The notes: a model not told the origin generated them from the sequence alone. A stretch of DNA of 64,000 bases from Nitrospinaceae bacterium (GCA_024644405.1 JAHELC010000003.1:1-64000), one strand, 5' to 3'; shown: positions 27,016 to 36,827, counted from the stretch's first letter. Translations and numbers: made by a program.

Positions 27016-27750
27016 GTGAAAATTATTCCCGCAGTGGATATCAAAGGCGGCCGATGCGTCCGTCTGACCCAGGGCAAAGAAGACCAGGAAACCGTTTATT
27101 CGGACGATCCCCGGGCCATGGCCCAACATTGGGATGAGCTGGGCGCCCAACTCATTCATGTGGTGGATCTGGACGGCGCCTTTCAGGGTCTGCCGAAAAA
27201 CGCTGACATTATCAAAGACATTATTTACAGCAGTACCGTGGATATCCAGGTGGGAGGGGGCATTCGTACAATTGAAGCGATCGCTGCCTATGTCAACGCC
27301 GGCGCCTACCGGGTCATTCTGGGCACCATCGCCCACGAGGAACCGGCCTTTGTGGCAGAAGCCTGCAAACAGTTTCCGGGAAAAATCATGATCGGTATCG
27401 ATGCCCAAGATGGAAAAGTCGCCGTCAAAGGCTGGACCGAGGTTTCGGAACAAACCGCCGCCGACCTCGCCAAAACCATGGAACCGCTGGGTGTCGCCGG
27501 TTTTATATTCACCGACATCAGCCGGGACGGCATGTTGCAGGGACCCAACCTCGACAGCATCCGGCAATTCGCCCGGGCCACTTCCCTGCCCGTCATCGCG
27601 TCCGGTGGGATCAGCGGTATACAGGATGTGGTCAGCCTGCTTTCTCTCCAAACGAAGGGCGTCGAAGGCATGATCACGGGAAAAGCTCTTTACGATAAAA
27701 GACTTGATTTCAAGGAAGCTTTAAAACAGGTGCGGAACCATGCTGGCTAA
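27016..27750 (+). CDS. hisA: HisA, phosphoribosylformimino-AICAR isomerase
   Basis: The 244-residue TIM-barrel enzyme performs the fourth step of histidine synthesis, converting ProFAR to PRFAR. The start is GTG at 27016 with AGGAAGGA upstream. The catalytic acid/base pair is Asp8 (IPAVDIKGG) and Asp129 (IGIDAQDG). The phosphate-binding loops VGGGIR and ASGGISG are present. It overlaps hisF by 11 bases, so the two are translationally coupled, and a consensus promoter precedes it. Confidence 0.97.
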   Translation: MKIIPAVDIKGGRCVRLTQGKEDQETVYSDDPRAMAQHWDELGAQLIHVVDLDGAFQGLPKNADIIKDIIYSSTVDIQVGGGIRTIEAIAAYVNAGAYRVILGTIAHEEPAFVAEACKQFPGKIMIGIDAQDGKVAVKGWTEVSEQTAADLAKTMEPLGVAGFIFTDISRDGMLQGPNLDSIRQFARATSLPVIASGGISGIQDVVSLLSLQTKGVEGMITGKALYDKRLDFKEALKQVRNHAG

Positions 27751-28576
27751 ACGGATCATTCCCTGTCTGGATGTCAAAGACGGACGGGTGGTTAAAGGTG
27801 TGCAGTTCGTCAACCTGCGGGATGCGGGCGACCCGGTGGAATGCGCCGCCGCATACGAAGCGGAGGGCGCCGACGAGCTGACCTTTCTCGACATCACCGC
27901 CTCGCACGAAAAACGCGATATCATTCTCGACGTAGTGGCGCGGACTGCCGAGAAAGTGTTCATGCCGCTCACTGTCGGCGGCGGCGTGCGCACACTGGAG
28001 GACATCCGCAATCTTCTGAAAGCGGGGGCCGACAAGGTGGCCATCAATACTGCCGCCGTGCATAATCCGGAATTCGTGCAACAGGCCGCACAGCGGTTTG
28101 GAAGTCAGTGCATCGTGGTGGCCATCGACGCCAAGCAGGTGGAAACCGACAGTCCGACCATTGATTCCCCCTTCAAATGGAAAGATAATCACCCCGAGCT
28201 GTTCCGACGCCCGACCCCGCCCGCACCCACATGGGAAGTGTTCACGCACGGCGGCCGTAACCCCACCGGCATTCAAGTCATACAGTGGGCGCAACTTATG
28301 GAACAATACGGCGCCGGTGAAATCCTGCTGACCAGCATGGACCGCGACGGCACCAAGCAGGGTTACGATGTGGCGCTCAACCGCGCCGTCTCCGAAGCCA
28401 CCACCATTCCGGTGATTGCCTCGGGAGGCGCGGGGACGCTGGAACATATGTACGAGGGCATTGTTGAGGGTAAAGCAGATGCCGTGCTTGCCGCTTCAAT
28501 TTTTCATTTCAAGGAAATTACCATCCCCGAAACCAAACGCTACCTGGCGGACAAGGGTGTCACCATCCGGCTTTAG
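27740..28576 (+). CDS. hisF: HisF, imidazole glycerol phosphate synthase cyclase subunit
   Basis: The 278-residue TIM barrel uses ammonia from HisH to turn PRFAR into imidazole glycerol phosphate and AICAR. Catalytic residues Asp11 (CLDVKDG) and Asp130 (VVAIDAK) are in place, with VGGGVRT and ASGGAGT phosphate loops. The protein is some 25 residues longer than typical because of an insertion at about 135-164 ([20 protein letters not shown] and the Pro-rich residues after it). No hisH is nearby. The HisF assignment is secure; the function of the insertion is unknown. Confidence 0.96.
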   Translation: MLAKRIIPCLDVKDGRVVKGVQFVNLRDAGDPVECAAAYEAEGADELTFLDITASHEKRDIILDVVARTAEKVFMPLTVGGGVRTLEDIRNLLKAGADKVAINTAAVHNPEFVQQAAQRFGSQCIVVAIDAKQVETDSPTIDSPFKWKDNHPELFRRPTPPAPTWEVFTHGGRNPTGIQVIQWAQLMEQYGAGEILLTSMDRDGTKQGYDVALNRAVSEATTIPVIASGGAGTLEHMYEGIVEGKADAVLAASIFHFKEITIPETKRYLADKGVTIRL

Positions 28577-28602
28577 ATCATCCCCCTAATTCAAACGACC
28601 TG

Positions 28603-29058
28603 CTAAGCCCCTGCCAATTCAGAAGTACAATGTGGACAGCGAGTGGCTTTAATGGATATTGAAGAAAAACAAAACGAACAGTCTTTCGAGGTGGGGGCCT
28701 CTTCAGGAGCGGGTTCTTTCTTCTTCATTTTACTCAAGGCCTTAATCATCATAAATATGGCAAACCCCACAATGATGAAACTGATGACCGTATTGGTAAA
28801 CACGCCGTAATTGATGGTCACCGCTCCGGCAGCTTTGGCATCGGCTAAAGCGGTATAAGGACCGGCGGTGGCTCCTTCTTTGAGAACAACAAAGAGATTC
28901 GAGAAATCCACTCCACCCATCAACAGGCCGATGGGAGGCATGATCACGTCCGAAACCAGTACTTTTATAATCAATCCAAATGCGCTGCCGATGACGATAC
29001 CTACTGCCATATCAACAACGTTACCACGCATGATAAATGCCTTGAATTCTTTTAGCAT
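28603..29058 (-). CDS. mscL: MscL large-conductance mechanosensitive channel with C-terminal zinc ribbon
   Basis: The 151-residue channel opens on membrane tension to release solutes on hypo-osmotic shock. I start at the ATG at 29058, because GGAGG lies six bases before it, rather than at the in-frame ATG 12 bases upstream. The N-terminus MLKEFKAFIMRGNVVDMAVG and the first pore helix are typical, and a second helix runs at about 78-100. The C-terminus, after the usual helical bundle, carries CSFC...CPHC, a small zinc ribbon not found in E. coli MscL but seen in other bacteria. Confidence 0.93.
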   Translation of the reverse strand: MLKEFKAFIMRGNVVDMAVGIVIGSAFGLIIKVLVSDVIMPPIGLLMGGVDFSNLFVVLKEGATAGPYTALADAKAAGAVTINYGVFTNTVISFIIVGFAIFMMIKALSKMKKKEPAPEEAPTSKDCSFCFSSISIKATRCPHCTSELAGA

Positions 29059-29457
29059 TACATCCTCCATTTTTTGTATTCAACGGATATTCCATATGAT
29101 TTTTGGAATACATGCTTTGAACTATAAAATTGAGAATTATGGTATCTTTGAAATTAGGCCGCGCAACTATACCACACCCCATTTGGGGCGAAAGACATCA
29201 CTTTTACCTTTTAGCCTATTACCGCATTTTTCAAGAAAATTCATTGTCCCTGAAGTGGACCGTTGTTCTGTGTGGAGATTATTCCCCCTCTTGCATTGGG
29301 AAATTCAACAACTTATTATGCCTGGACCTGCTGCATCAGGAAACTTGTAAACGTTGGATTCTATTTGAATACATCTTGACTCGTCGCCGGGAATTGGTTA
29401 CAAAACCCATTCTCCAAAAATTGCGTGACTAATCAGAATATTATTGAGGGTATCCAA
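29059..29457. other. Intergenic region between divergent genes
   Basis: About 400 bases separate mscL and the DUF481 gene. A 100-codon plus-strand frame (29130-29432) lacks a clear ribosome binding site and family similarity, so I do not call it. The region presumably holds both promoters. Confidence 0.4.
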
Positions 29458-30483
29458 ATGACTCTGGCAAGAACGTCAATTAAAATAGCGGCATTTGTTA
29501 TGCACCTCGCTTTAGTGATCAGTATGGGGTCCACTCAAGCAATGGCTGACACCGTTGAATTCGGCGATAACAATATTCTGCAGGGGACCGTTTCTACCCT
29601 GAAAAAAGGGACGTTGATCTTTTCGACAGCGTACGCCAAGAAAATTAAAATCCCGGTCGGCCAGATTAAGACCATTACGACGGATCAGGCGGTCACGCTG
29701 AAAATGACCAACAATTCGATCCTGACGGGAAAACTGACCACGCTGGAAGACGGACGGGTGGCGGTCATCCTGGAACCGGTGGGGGAAACCGTTCCCTTCG
29801 AGTGGGCCCAGGTTAAAACCATCAACGAACCCCCGGGAAGCTGGTCGGGCAGTTTTGCCGCAGGCGGTACGGTTCAAACCGGTAACGTGGAACGAACCAG
29901 CGTCAGTGTTGGGTTTGATGCCAAACGAGACTGGGCACACGACCGGTTCCAACTCCGCTTTCTCCACAACTATGCCGAAGACACCGGTAACATTACTTCC
30001 CGCAATACCTTCGGGGCCCTGAAGTTCGACCATTTTTTCACGGAAAAGTTTTTCACCGGCCTCAGTGTGGAGTTGCTGAAAGACGAGTTCAAGGACCTCA
30101 ACCTGCGGGCCATCATCGGTCTGGGACCGGGCTACCGGATCTGGAACGACGACGTAAAAACCCTTGAGGTGGAAGTGGGAATCACTTATTTTTCCGAGGA
30201 TCTGGATGTGGGCATGGACGATCAGTTTATGTCAGGAAGGGTGGGTATCAACTACTCCTACAAAATCCTTGAAAATCTGGTGTTTAAGAATTTTCTGCTT
30301 TACTACCCCAGCTTGGAAGAACCCAAGGAATACCGGCTCCGCAACGAAGCGGCTCTTATCTCACACTTGGGCGAAGGCTGGTCCTTCAAACTCACCCATA
30401 TTTTCGATCAAAACTCTGAACCGGCGCCCACCGTTGAAGACAAGGATCAGCAATTTATTTTTGCCCTTCAATATTCGTTTTAG
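29458..30483 (+). CDS. DUF481 outer-membrane protein
   Basis: I start at the ATG at 29458, with GAGGG seven bases upstream, giving 341 residues. A signal peptide ends near TQAMADT. The N-terminal 100 residues are beta-rich, with NNILQGTVSTLKKGTLIFST and a similar GKLTTLEDG segment, a small repeated sandwich domain. The rest is a DUF481 beta barrel ending in the aromatic FALQYSF. DUF481 proteins (YdiY-type) are outer-membrane barrels linked to salt stress in some bacteria; their cargo is unknown. Confidence 0.88.
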   Translation: MTLARTSIKIAAFVMHLALVISMGSTQAMADTVEFGDNNILQGTVSTLKKGTLIFSTAYAKKIKIPVGQIKTITTDQAVTLKMTNNSILTGKLTTLEDGRVAVILEPVGETVPFEWAQVKTINEPPGSWSGSFAAGGTVQTGNVERTSVSVGFDAKRDWAHDRFQLRFLHNYAEDTGNITSRNTFGALKFDHFFTEKFFTGLSVELLKDEFKDLNLRAIIGLGPGYRIWNDDVKTLEVEVGITYFSEDLDVGMDDQFMSGRVGINYSYKILENLVFKNFLLYYPSLEEPKEYRLRNEAALISHLGEGWSFKLTHIFDQNSEPAPTVEDKDQQFIFALQYSF

Positions 30484-30502
30484 GAGGGAAATGCCTGGCG
30501 GA

Positions 30503-31441
30503 TCAAGCCACACCGTTGTTTTTTAACCGGAGTGACTTCGAATCGGTATCGAGGGTCGCTTCGACTCCCAGCGGCAGGGTCCACATCTCATTGCCATGGC
30601 CCACCGGGCATTCGGTGAGAACGGGGATGGTGCGATTCGGCACGATACCCCGGAACAGGTCTTCCAGCCTGCCCTTCTGTCCGTCCGAAAAACGGCAATT
30701 GACCATTTCCCCAAATACAATACCCTTCACTCCGCGAAATTTACCGGCAGCTTTCAATTGCCACAGCATACCGTCGATCCGGTAAGCGGGTTCGTTGACG
30801 TCTTCAATCAGCAGAATACCGTCACGGGTTTGGATTTCGTAAGGAGTTTTCAGGGAGCGGCATAGCAGGGTCAGACACCCGCCGACGAGTTTGCCCTGCG
30901 CGGTCCCTGCCTGCAGAACCCGGGCCTGGGGGGCCTCGAGTTGACCTCCTTCTTTAACCCCGGTCAATACTTTGCGGAACTGGGTTTTGGAAATCTTCAT
31001 GGGCTTGCATCCGAAACTGCCCGACACCATCGGGCCGTGGAATGCCACCAAACCGCATTTCTGAAGCAGATAGATCAACAGAAGGGTGATGTCGCTGGAG
31101 CCCACCACCACTTTGGGATTCTTGCGGATGATTTTGGAATCGAGCAGCGGCAGGACGCGGTTGACTCCATACCCCCCACGGGCGCAGAATATGGCCTTGA
31201 TCTCCGGGTTCTGGAACATCACCATCAAATCGTCGGCCCGGTCTGCATCTTCCCCGGCAAGAAAGTCTTTGTGGTCATTCACGAATCTTCCAAGCACCGG
31301 TTGAAACCCCATGCCGCGGATCACCCCCAAACCCGTTTCCAAATGAACCGGGTCGACCGGACCCGCCGGGGCCACCACCCCCACCAGATCTCCCTGTTTC
31401 AGCTTTTTGGGACGTATCAATCGCAGGTTTGAGGTTGCCAC
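30503..31441 (-). CDS. ldcA: LD-carboxypeptidase, S66 family
   Basis: The 312-residue serine peptidase removes the terminal D-Ala from murein tetrapeptides during peptidoglycan recycling. The nucleophile block ARGGYGVNRVLPLLD and the substrate-binding block VVGSSDITLLL are clear. LIEDVNEPAYRIDGML supplies the conserved Glu, and the catalytic His lies near ECPVGHGNE. The start is GTG at 31441 with GGAG upstream. Some S66 members instead act on microcin C (MccF), but the length and context fit LdcA. Confidence 0.9.
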   Translation of the reverse strand: MATSNLRLIRPKKLKQGDLVGVVAPAGPVDPVHLETGLGVIRGMGFQPVLGRFVNDHKDFLAGEDADRADDLMVMFQNPEIKAIFCARGGYGVNRVLPLLDSKIIRKNPKVVVGSSDITLLLIYLLQKCGLVAFHGPMVSGSFGCKPMKISKTQFRKVLTGVKEGGQLEAPQARVLQAGTAQGKLVGGCLTLLCRSLKTPYEIQTRDGILLIEDVNEPAYRIDGMLWQLKAAGKFRGVKGIVFGEMVNCRFSDGQKGRLEDLFRGIVPNRTIPVLTECPVGHGNEMWTLPLGVEATLDTDSKSLRLKNNGVA

Positions 31442-31571
31442 GGGTTCTCCAAGCTAATTATTCCCAGAAAATCACCCTGTCATTATAATCCATAACTGAT
31501 TGATTTAAAAAATATTAGGAGGTTTTGTAAGGGGAACACAAACTTTCCGGAGATTTTTTTCTATCGAACGC

Positions 31572-31598
31572 TAAAGTTATCAATATTTCTTCCGATAA
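31572..31598 (+). promoter_or_regulatory. Sigma-28 (FliA) promoter of flagellin 1
   Basis: TAAA (31572-31575), 15 bases, then TCCGATAA (31591-31598) differ from the flagellar consensus TAAA-N15-GCCGATAA by one base. It lies about 120 bases before the flagellin start. Confidence 0.85.
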
Positions 31599-31720
31599 CT
31601 CACCTGAGGCTAATAATGCACTGAAGAGATCAAGGACTGACCGCTTTAGCCTTTCTGCAGGTACTTTAGCGGCACAGCCAGCAACATAACTTGAGAAGTT
31701 TTTTTAAGGGTGGCACAACT

Positions 31721-32578
31721 ATGGCGATTCGAATTTTTACCAACCTGACCTCCTTGAACGCTCAGCGGATTCTGGGCATTAACAACGACCGGCTGGCGCA
31801 GTCGATCGAGCGAGTCTCCTCCGGACTCCGCATCAACCGGGCCAGCGATGATCCCGGCGGACTGGCGATTGCAGAGTCCCTGCGGTCGGATATCCGCGTG
31901 CTCCGTCAGGGTTTGAGAAATTTGAACGACGGTATTTCCCTCGTGAATGTAGCGGAAGCCGGAATGAACGAGCAATCCGACATACTGATCCGAATGCGCG
32001 AGTTGGCGGCGCAATCAGCCTCGGGAACCATCACCGACCCGGAACGGGCCAACCTGCAATTAGAATTTGTGCAACTGAGGAACGAAATCGACCGTATCTC
32101 CAACGCTACCGAATTTAACGGAATTAACCTCCTGGATGGATCCTTGGACTCCGGCGCCGCCAACCCTATCATCATCAATTTCGGGCTGGACGGCACCGCC
32201 AACAGTCAGCTTAATCTTAATACCGAAGCCGATGTGGATGACGTCGATTCCACCTTTTTGGGTATCGCCGGCCTGGACATCTCCACCCAGGCGGGGGGAA
32301 CCGCCGCTTTAACCACTCTGGATACGGCCCTGGATCTCTTGTCCGGTGAACGCGCCAGTCTGGCGGCGGTGCAAAACCGCCTGACGCGAATCCTCCCCGG
32401 TCAGGCGATTCTGGTGGAAAACCTGACGGCTGCCGAATCCCAGATACGCGACGCCGACATCGCGGAAGAGGTGGCCCTGCTGGCCCGCAACCAGATTCTC
32501 GTGGAAGCGGCCACCGCCATGGTCGCCCAGGCCAATCTCATCCCCGAACAGGTGCTGAGGCTGCTGCCTTCCATATGA
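31721..32578 (+). CDS. fliC: Flagellin 1 (short)
   Basis: This is a 285-residue flagellar filament subunit. The start at 31721 gives the canonical N-terminus MAIRIFTNLTSLNAQR; the longer frame adds ten residues with no support. The N-terminal D0/D1 region has LAQSIERVSSGLRINRASDD and the C-terminal D0/D1 has AESQIRDADIAEEVALLARN. The middle is very short, so the surface D2/D3 domains are nearly absent. A sigma-28 promoter precedes it and a second flagellin follows 311 bases later. It ends in LPSI rather than the usual LL or LR. Confidence 0.96.
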   Translation: MAIRIFTNLTSLNAQRILGINNDRLAQSIERVSSGLRINRASDDPGGLAIAESLRSDIRVLRQGLRNLNDGISLVNVAEAGMNEQSDILIRMRELAAQSASGTITDPERANLQLEFVQLRNEIDRISNATEFNGINLLDGSLDSGAANPIIINFGLDGTANSQLNLNTEADVDDVDSTFLGIAGLDISTQAGGTAALTTLDTALDLLSGERASLAAVQNRLTRILPGQAILVENLTAAESQIRDADIAEEVALLARNQILVEAATAMVAQANLIPEQVLRLLPSI

Positions 32579-32725
32579 TCGTATCCCCCTGACCGCGTTG
32601 TAAATCTGAACAATCCGAAGGCCCAACCGGCAAAAATCCGCTCCGCGTCTCTCTTCGTAACTCACTGATATTCGGACAATTAAATTTACCCAGAAAACCG
32701 GCCCGCCGCCTAACTCAAAAAAGCT

Positions 32726-32752
32726 TCAAGGAATTCCTCAAATACCCGATAC
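32726..32752 (+). promoter_or_regulatory. Possible sigma-28 promoter of flagellin 2
   Basis: TCAA (32726-32729), 15 bases, then CCCGATAC (32745-32752) is a weaker match to the sigma-28 pattern, at correct spacing. It lies in the 311-base gap between the two flagellin genes, which otherwise holds no gene. Confidence 0.5.
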
Positions 32753-32889
32753 GAAAGACAAGTGACAGGTGGGCGCAAAGATCTCAACGCTTACTCCTGT
32801 CACAAAAGAATTTTATTTCGTCCTACGAGGTTCCGGCATGGAGGCTGGAAAAAACACAGAGCAGTAACCATAATCAAGGAGGATTTATC

Positions 32890-34077
32890 ATGGCAGTACG
32901 AATCTTTAACAACATTCCCTCAATCAACGCGCAGAGGCATTTGGGAATCAATAACCAGCGCCTGGCCCAGTCTATCGAACGGGTCTCATCGGGACTCAGG
33001 ATCAACAAGGCCTCCGATGACGTCGCGGGCCTGGCCATTTCTGAAAAACTGCGGTCCGACATCCGCGTGCTCCAGCAGGGTTTACGTAACCTGAATGATG
33101 GCCTTTCAGTGGTGAATGTCATGGAAGCCGCCCTGAACGAGCAGACGGATATGGTCATCCGGATGCGGGAGCTGGCGGCACAGGCCGCATCAGCAACCGT
33201 AGGCCCAACGGAGCGAGCCCTGCTCCAGTTGGAAGTGAACGCATTGGTCACGGAGATCAACCGTTTTTCCACAGCCACGGAATTCAACGGTCAGAATCTT
33301 CTGGACGGATCTTTTACCTCCCTCCTGGTGCATTTCGGTGTGGACGCCAGCGCCAACAGCCAGCTTGATATTGCGGCGGCGGCCGGTATTACGTCCACCG
33401 CAGTGGACATGCCTTTTATTTTATCAGGGACCGCCACCCCCTATACAGGCGCACAAGTAGTCAACGTGGGTGGTAATGTTGCGGGTGCCGATGCAACTGG
33501 AATACCAAATGTTGCGGGTCCTTTCACAGCAACCATAACAGTTGATGGGGTAGCGGTACCCATTTCCGTAGCCGGTACCGCCGCCCAAACCTACACCACC
33601 CTGATTGCTGAGCTGAATGCGGACTTGGGTGCGGCTGCCACCGCATCATTAGCAGGTGGAAATATTTTAGTCACGAGTGCGACAACCGGGTTGACTTCTA
33701 CCGTCAGTATTGCGGATACCGACCTGTTTTCGAACGTGACTAATTTTGTAGGTTTTAATGCACCCATTATCGGTCTGGATATCAGCAGTTCTGCCGGGGC
33801 GGCACAAGCCGCGGTAGCCAGCCTGGATACAGCCACGGATGCTATTATTACCGTACGCGCCGGAGTGGCCGCAACGCAAAACCGGATGACCCGTATCATC
33901 AATACGCAAGCCACGGTGATCGAGAACATACAGGCCGCCGAGTCCCAGATACGGGATGCGGACATCGCGGAGGAAATAGCTCTGCTCACGCGGAACCAGA
34001 TTCTGGTGGAGTCTGCCACAGCGATGGTAGGACAGGCCAACCTGATCCCGCAGTCGGTCTTGCAGTTGTTAGGTTAA
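32890..34077 (+). CDS. fliC: Flagellin 2 (long, with D2-type insert)
   Basis: This 395-residue flagellin has the same D0/D1 ends as its neighbour (MAVRIFNNIPSINAQRHLGI and AESQIRDADIAEEIALLTRN). An extra central region of about 110 residues (roughly 170-290) is rich in Val, Thr, Ala and Gly, with a flagellin-IN-like stretch (FTATITVDGVAVPISVAG). AAGGAGG lies upstream of the ATG. A second, weaker sigma-28-type sequence precedes it and a strong terminator follows. Two flagellins of different length suggest a mixed or segmented filament. Confidence 0.96.
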   Translation: MAVRIFNNIPSINAQRHLGINNQRLAQSIERVSSGLRINKASDDVAGLAISEKLRSDIRVLQQGLRNLNDGLSVVNVMEAALNEQTDMVIRMRELAAQAASATVGPTERALLQLEVNALVTEINRFSTATEFNGQNLLDGSFTSLLVHFGVDASANSQLDIAAAAGITSTAVDMPFILSGTATPYTGAQVVNVGGNVAGADATGIPNVAGPFTATITVDGVAVPISVAGTAAQTYTTLIAELNADLGAAATASLAGGNILVTSATTGLTSTVSIADTDLFSNVTNFVGFNAPIIGLDISSSAGAAQAAVASLDTATDAIITVRAGVAATQNRMTRIINTQATVIENIQAAESQIRDADIAEEIALLTRNQILVESATAMVGQANLIPQSVLQLLG

Positions 34078-34111
34078 ATCCAACGGATTTTTTTCCGTTC
34101 ATTTTTGAAAG

Positions 34112-34143
34112 CGCCCTTGAGAGTTTCTCAAGGGCGTTTTTTT
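34112..34143 (+). terminator. Terminator after the flagellin pair
   Basis: CGCCCTTGAGA and CTCAAGGGCG, with a 4-5 base loop, form a near-perfect stem followed by seven T residues. Confidence 0.92.
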
Positions 34144-34211
34144 GTTCAGGCGTTCGTTCCATTCCTACTCCCCCCCTGTGCTATACTGGTTCGGACCAGC
34201 CGGGATCCTTC

Positions 34212-34952
34212 GTGACCCGCAATAATCGATATTCATGTTTCTACATTCAATCCTCCCCTCCCCTGGTAACGCTATTGGACCCCGAATCGAACACCCAAAC
34301 CCGCAATGCTGTTGAACGGTCGGGTGCGTGGATATTGACTGGTATGGCCGTGGTCCTGCTCAGCACAGGGCTCAAAGTCATCTGGAATGCTTATGATGAA
34401 TGGAATTATGCGGAAGCGCTGGCAGCAACGCAGCCGGAGCGGGCTTTGGAGCATTACGAACGCGTCATTCACTGGCACGTTCCGTTTTTGTCGCTGAGCG
34501 ATGATGCGGCCGGGAAGATGTGGGACTACGCCCTGAACTATGAAAAACAGGGGAACACCGAAAAGGCCCTGAGCACCTACCGGGTTCTCCGGGGCGCCTT
34601 TTACGCGGCGCGCAGTCTCTACACGCCCGGCAAGAATTGGATTGTCCGGTGCAACGAAAAAATCGCGGGCCTGATGGCTGCCAAACCGGGTTACTCCGAA
34701 ACCGAGCGCAACAAGTCTTTTGACGAAAGAAAAACAGAGTACCTGAAACTCCTGTCGCGCGAAAAATCGCCGCACCCGGAGTGGGCGTTGTTAACCGAGA
34801 TCGGCTTTTGGGGATGGGTCGCCTGCGCTTTTATTTTTATTTTCCGGGGATTCACGGCAACCGGGGCATTCCAGGCACGCCCGGCTTTGCGCTGGGCGGG
34901 CGGCTGGCTGGTGTGTTACGGCCTTTGGGTATGGGGCCTGTTCCGGGTGTGA
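34212..34952 (+). CDS. Membrane protein with a short TPR-like region, unknown function
   Basis: The 246-residue protein has one hydrophobic segment near residues 40-58 and two more near the C-terminus (about 197-215 and 228-243). The loop between them has TPR-like helices (PERALEHYERVI and YEKQGNTEKALSTYRVL). I recognise no named family. The start at 34212 is not strongly supported and an internal start nearer the first helix is possible. It lies between the flagellin terminator and the ABC operon. Confidence 0.6.
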   Translation: MTRNNRYSCFYIQSSPPLVTLLDPESNTQTRNAVERSGAWILTGMAVVLLSTGLKVIWNAYDEWNYAEALAATQPERALEHYERVIHWHVPFLSLSDDAAGKMWDYALNYEKQGNTEKALSTYRVLRGAFYAARSLYTPGKNWIVRCNEKIAGLMAAKPGYSETERNKSFDERKTEYLKLLSREKSPHPEWALLTEIGFWGWVACAFIFIFRGFTATGAFQARPALRWAGGWLVCYGLWVWGLFRV

Positions 34953-35102
34953 TGTTCCTACACCACCGATAATGAACGCCGATTAAAATTTTTTAATGGA
35001 AACGCGTTCCCCCCTGTGATAATTTTTAAAAAGTTGAACGACTATTGATACTCTTTGAGCCCATAAAATTATTATCCTGCCGAGAATTTCCAGAGGAAGT
35101 CC

Positions 35103-36047
35103 ATGATCGAGGTTGAACACCTGACCAAGAATTACGGTCCCCGGTCAGCCGTCAAAGACCTCTCGTTCCAGATCAACCAGGGAGAAGTGGTCGGGTTTTT
35201 AGGACCCAACGGCGCCGGTAAATCCACCACCATGAATATTCTGACGTGTATCCTTCCCGCCACGGAAGGTAAGGCGCGAGTGTGTGGCTTCGACACATTT
35301 GACCAATCGCTGGAAATCCGCAAGGTCATCGGCTACCTGCCCGAAACGCCTCCCCTGTACCAGGACATGGTGGTTGCCAAATTCCTTGAATTTGCGGCAG
35401 GACTTCGCAATGTCCCCAAAAAGAAGATCGCCGCCGCCGTGGACCGCGTGTTGCAACAATGCGGACTGGGGGACGTGCGCCATCGCATTATCGGACGCTT
35501 GTCCAAGGGCTATCAACAACGGGTGGGACTGGCCCAGGCCCTGATCCACGATCCGAAAATTCTCATTCTGGACGAGCCGACCATCGGGCTCGATCCCATT
35601 CAGATCATTGAAATCCGGAAATTGATTCAGGAGCTGGGCACCTCGCACACCATTCTGCTCAGCTCGCATATCCTGCCGGAGGTCACGCAGATTTGCCAGC
35701 GCGTCATTATCATTAATGAGGGAGAAATTGTCGCCATGGATACGCTGGACGGACTCAACGCCTCCATGCGCCATACCCGCCGACTGGAACTCAAGGTGCG
35801 CAACCCGGCCGACGACATTCAAAACAAACTTGAGGCCTTGGACAAGGTCCTTTCCGTTCAAACGCGCGGCCGAGACCTGTTTGTGATCGAAAGCGAACCG
35901 GAAGCGCATGTGCAGGACGAAGTGGCCCGGCTCGCTCTGGACCAGCTGTGGGGCATTGAAGAATTAAAACCCATTGACATGACGCTGGAAGATATTTTCC
36001 TGAAACTGACCACGGAAGAAAAAGAAGTTAAAGAGGCTCAAATATGA
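35103..36047 (+). CDS. ABC transporter ATP-binding protein, GldA-like
   Basis: The 314-residue ATPase powers the adjacent permease. Walker A is GPNGAGKST, the signature region is LSKGYQQRVGLAQALIHDP (the usual LSGGQ is altered to LSKGY, common in this subfamily), and Walker B is ILILDEPT. A C-terminal extension (about 225-314) is typical of GldA/NatA-type ATPases. GAGGAAG lies before the ATG. The permease start overlaps its stop by four bases, and the gene opens a four-gene operon to 40156. Confidence 0.93.
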   Translation: MIEVEHLTKNYGPRSAVKDLSFQINQGEVVGFLGPNGAGKSTTMNILTCILPATEGKARVCGFDTFDQSLEIRKVIGYLPETPPLYQDMVVAKFLEFAAGLRNVPKKKIAAAVDRVLQQCGLGDVRHRIIGRLSKGYQQRVGLAQALIHDPKILILDEPTIGLDPIQIIEIRKLIQELGTSHTILLSSHILPEVTQICQRVIIINEGEIVAMDTLDGLNASMRHTRRLELKVRNPADDIQNKLEALDKVLSVQTRGRDLFVIESEPEAHVQDEVARLALDQLWGIEELKPIDMTLEDIFLKLTTEEKEVKEAQI

Positions 36048-36823
36048 AGCCCATATTCTGGATCGCACGGCGCGAAATAGGATCGTTTTTTTATTCGCCG
36101 ATTTTTTACGTAGTGACCACGGTGTTTCTCGTTCTGTACAGTTTCCTGTTTTTTGCGATCCTTTCCGATTACAGTCAGGGCAGCATGCAGGCGGCGCCCC
36201 AGGCAGAGGCCCTGCAGAAGGCAGGGATCTCGATCAATGTCAATGAATTGGTCATCGTGCCTTCGCTCGGAAACATGGGCGTGATATTGCTGTTTATCAT
36301 TCCTCTCATCACCATGCGCAGTTTTGCCGAAGAGAGAAAAAATAAAACATTATCGCTGCTGCTGTCTTCCCCCGTCCATCTGAGCGCAATCGTCGCCGGC
36401 AAATTTCTGGCCTGCCTGATAGTGGTCGGGTTTATGATTCTGTTGTCTTCCTATTCCATCGCCTTCATTGTGCTGATCGGACAACCGGAGCTGGGTCCGA
36501 TTGTATCCGGCTATCTGGGTATTCTTCTCATGACGGGGTGTTATATCGCCATGGGGGTGTTCGCTTCCTCGTTGACGGACAACCAGATCGTCGCCGCCGT
36601 TATCGGTTTCGGCCTGGCCCTTCTCATGTGGCTGCTCGAACTTCCTGCCCAGAGTTCCGATTCGGATATTGGAATGATCCTGAAATACATCTCCCTGAGA
36701 AGTCATCAGGAATCTTTCCTCAAGGGAGTCCTCGACACCAGCGATATCGCCTATTACCTTTCCTTCATGGCATTCATTCTGTTTGTCACGCACCAGGTAC
36801 TCGATTCCCGGAGATGGAGGTGA
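36044..36823 (+). CDS. ABC transporter permease, GldF-like
   Basis: The 259-residue membrane protein has six hydrophobic helices. Family features include an N-terminal ARREIGSFFYSPIFYV segment and LITMRSFAEERKNKT after the second helix, as in ABC-2 permeases. It overlaps the ATPase gene by four bases (ATGA) and is followed after four bases by the GldG-like gene. The GldAFG trio is essential for gliding in Bacteroidota, but homologues are widespread in non-gliding bacteria, where the substrate is unknown. Confidence 0.92.
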   Translation: MKPIFWIARREIGSFFYSPIFYVVTTVFLVLYSFLFFAILSDYSQGSMQAAPQAEALQKAGISINVNELVIVPSLGNMGVILLFIIPLITMRSFAEERKNKTLSLLLSSPVHLSAIVAGKFLACLIVVGFMILLSSYSIAFIVLIGQPELGPIVSGYLGILLMTGCYIAMGVFASSLTDNQIVAAVIGFGLALLMWLLELPAQSSDSDIGMILKYISLRSHQESFLKGVLDTSDIAYYLSFMAFILFVTHQVLDSRRWR

Positions 36824-36827
36824 CGCC

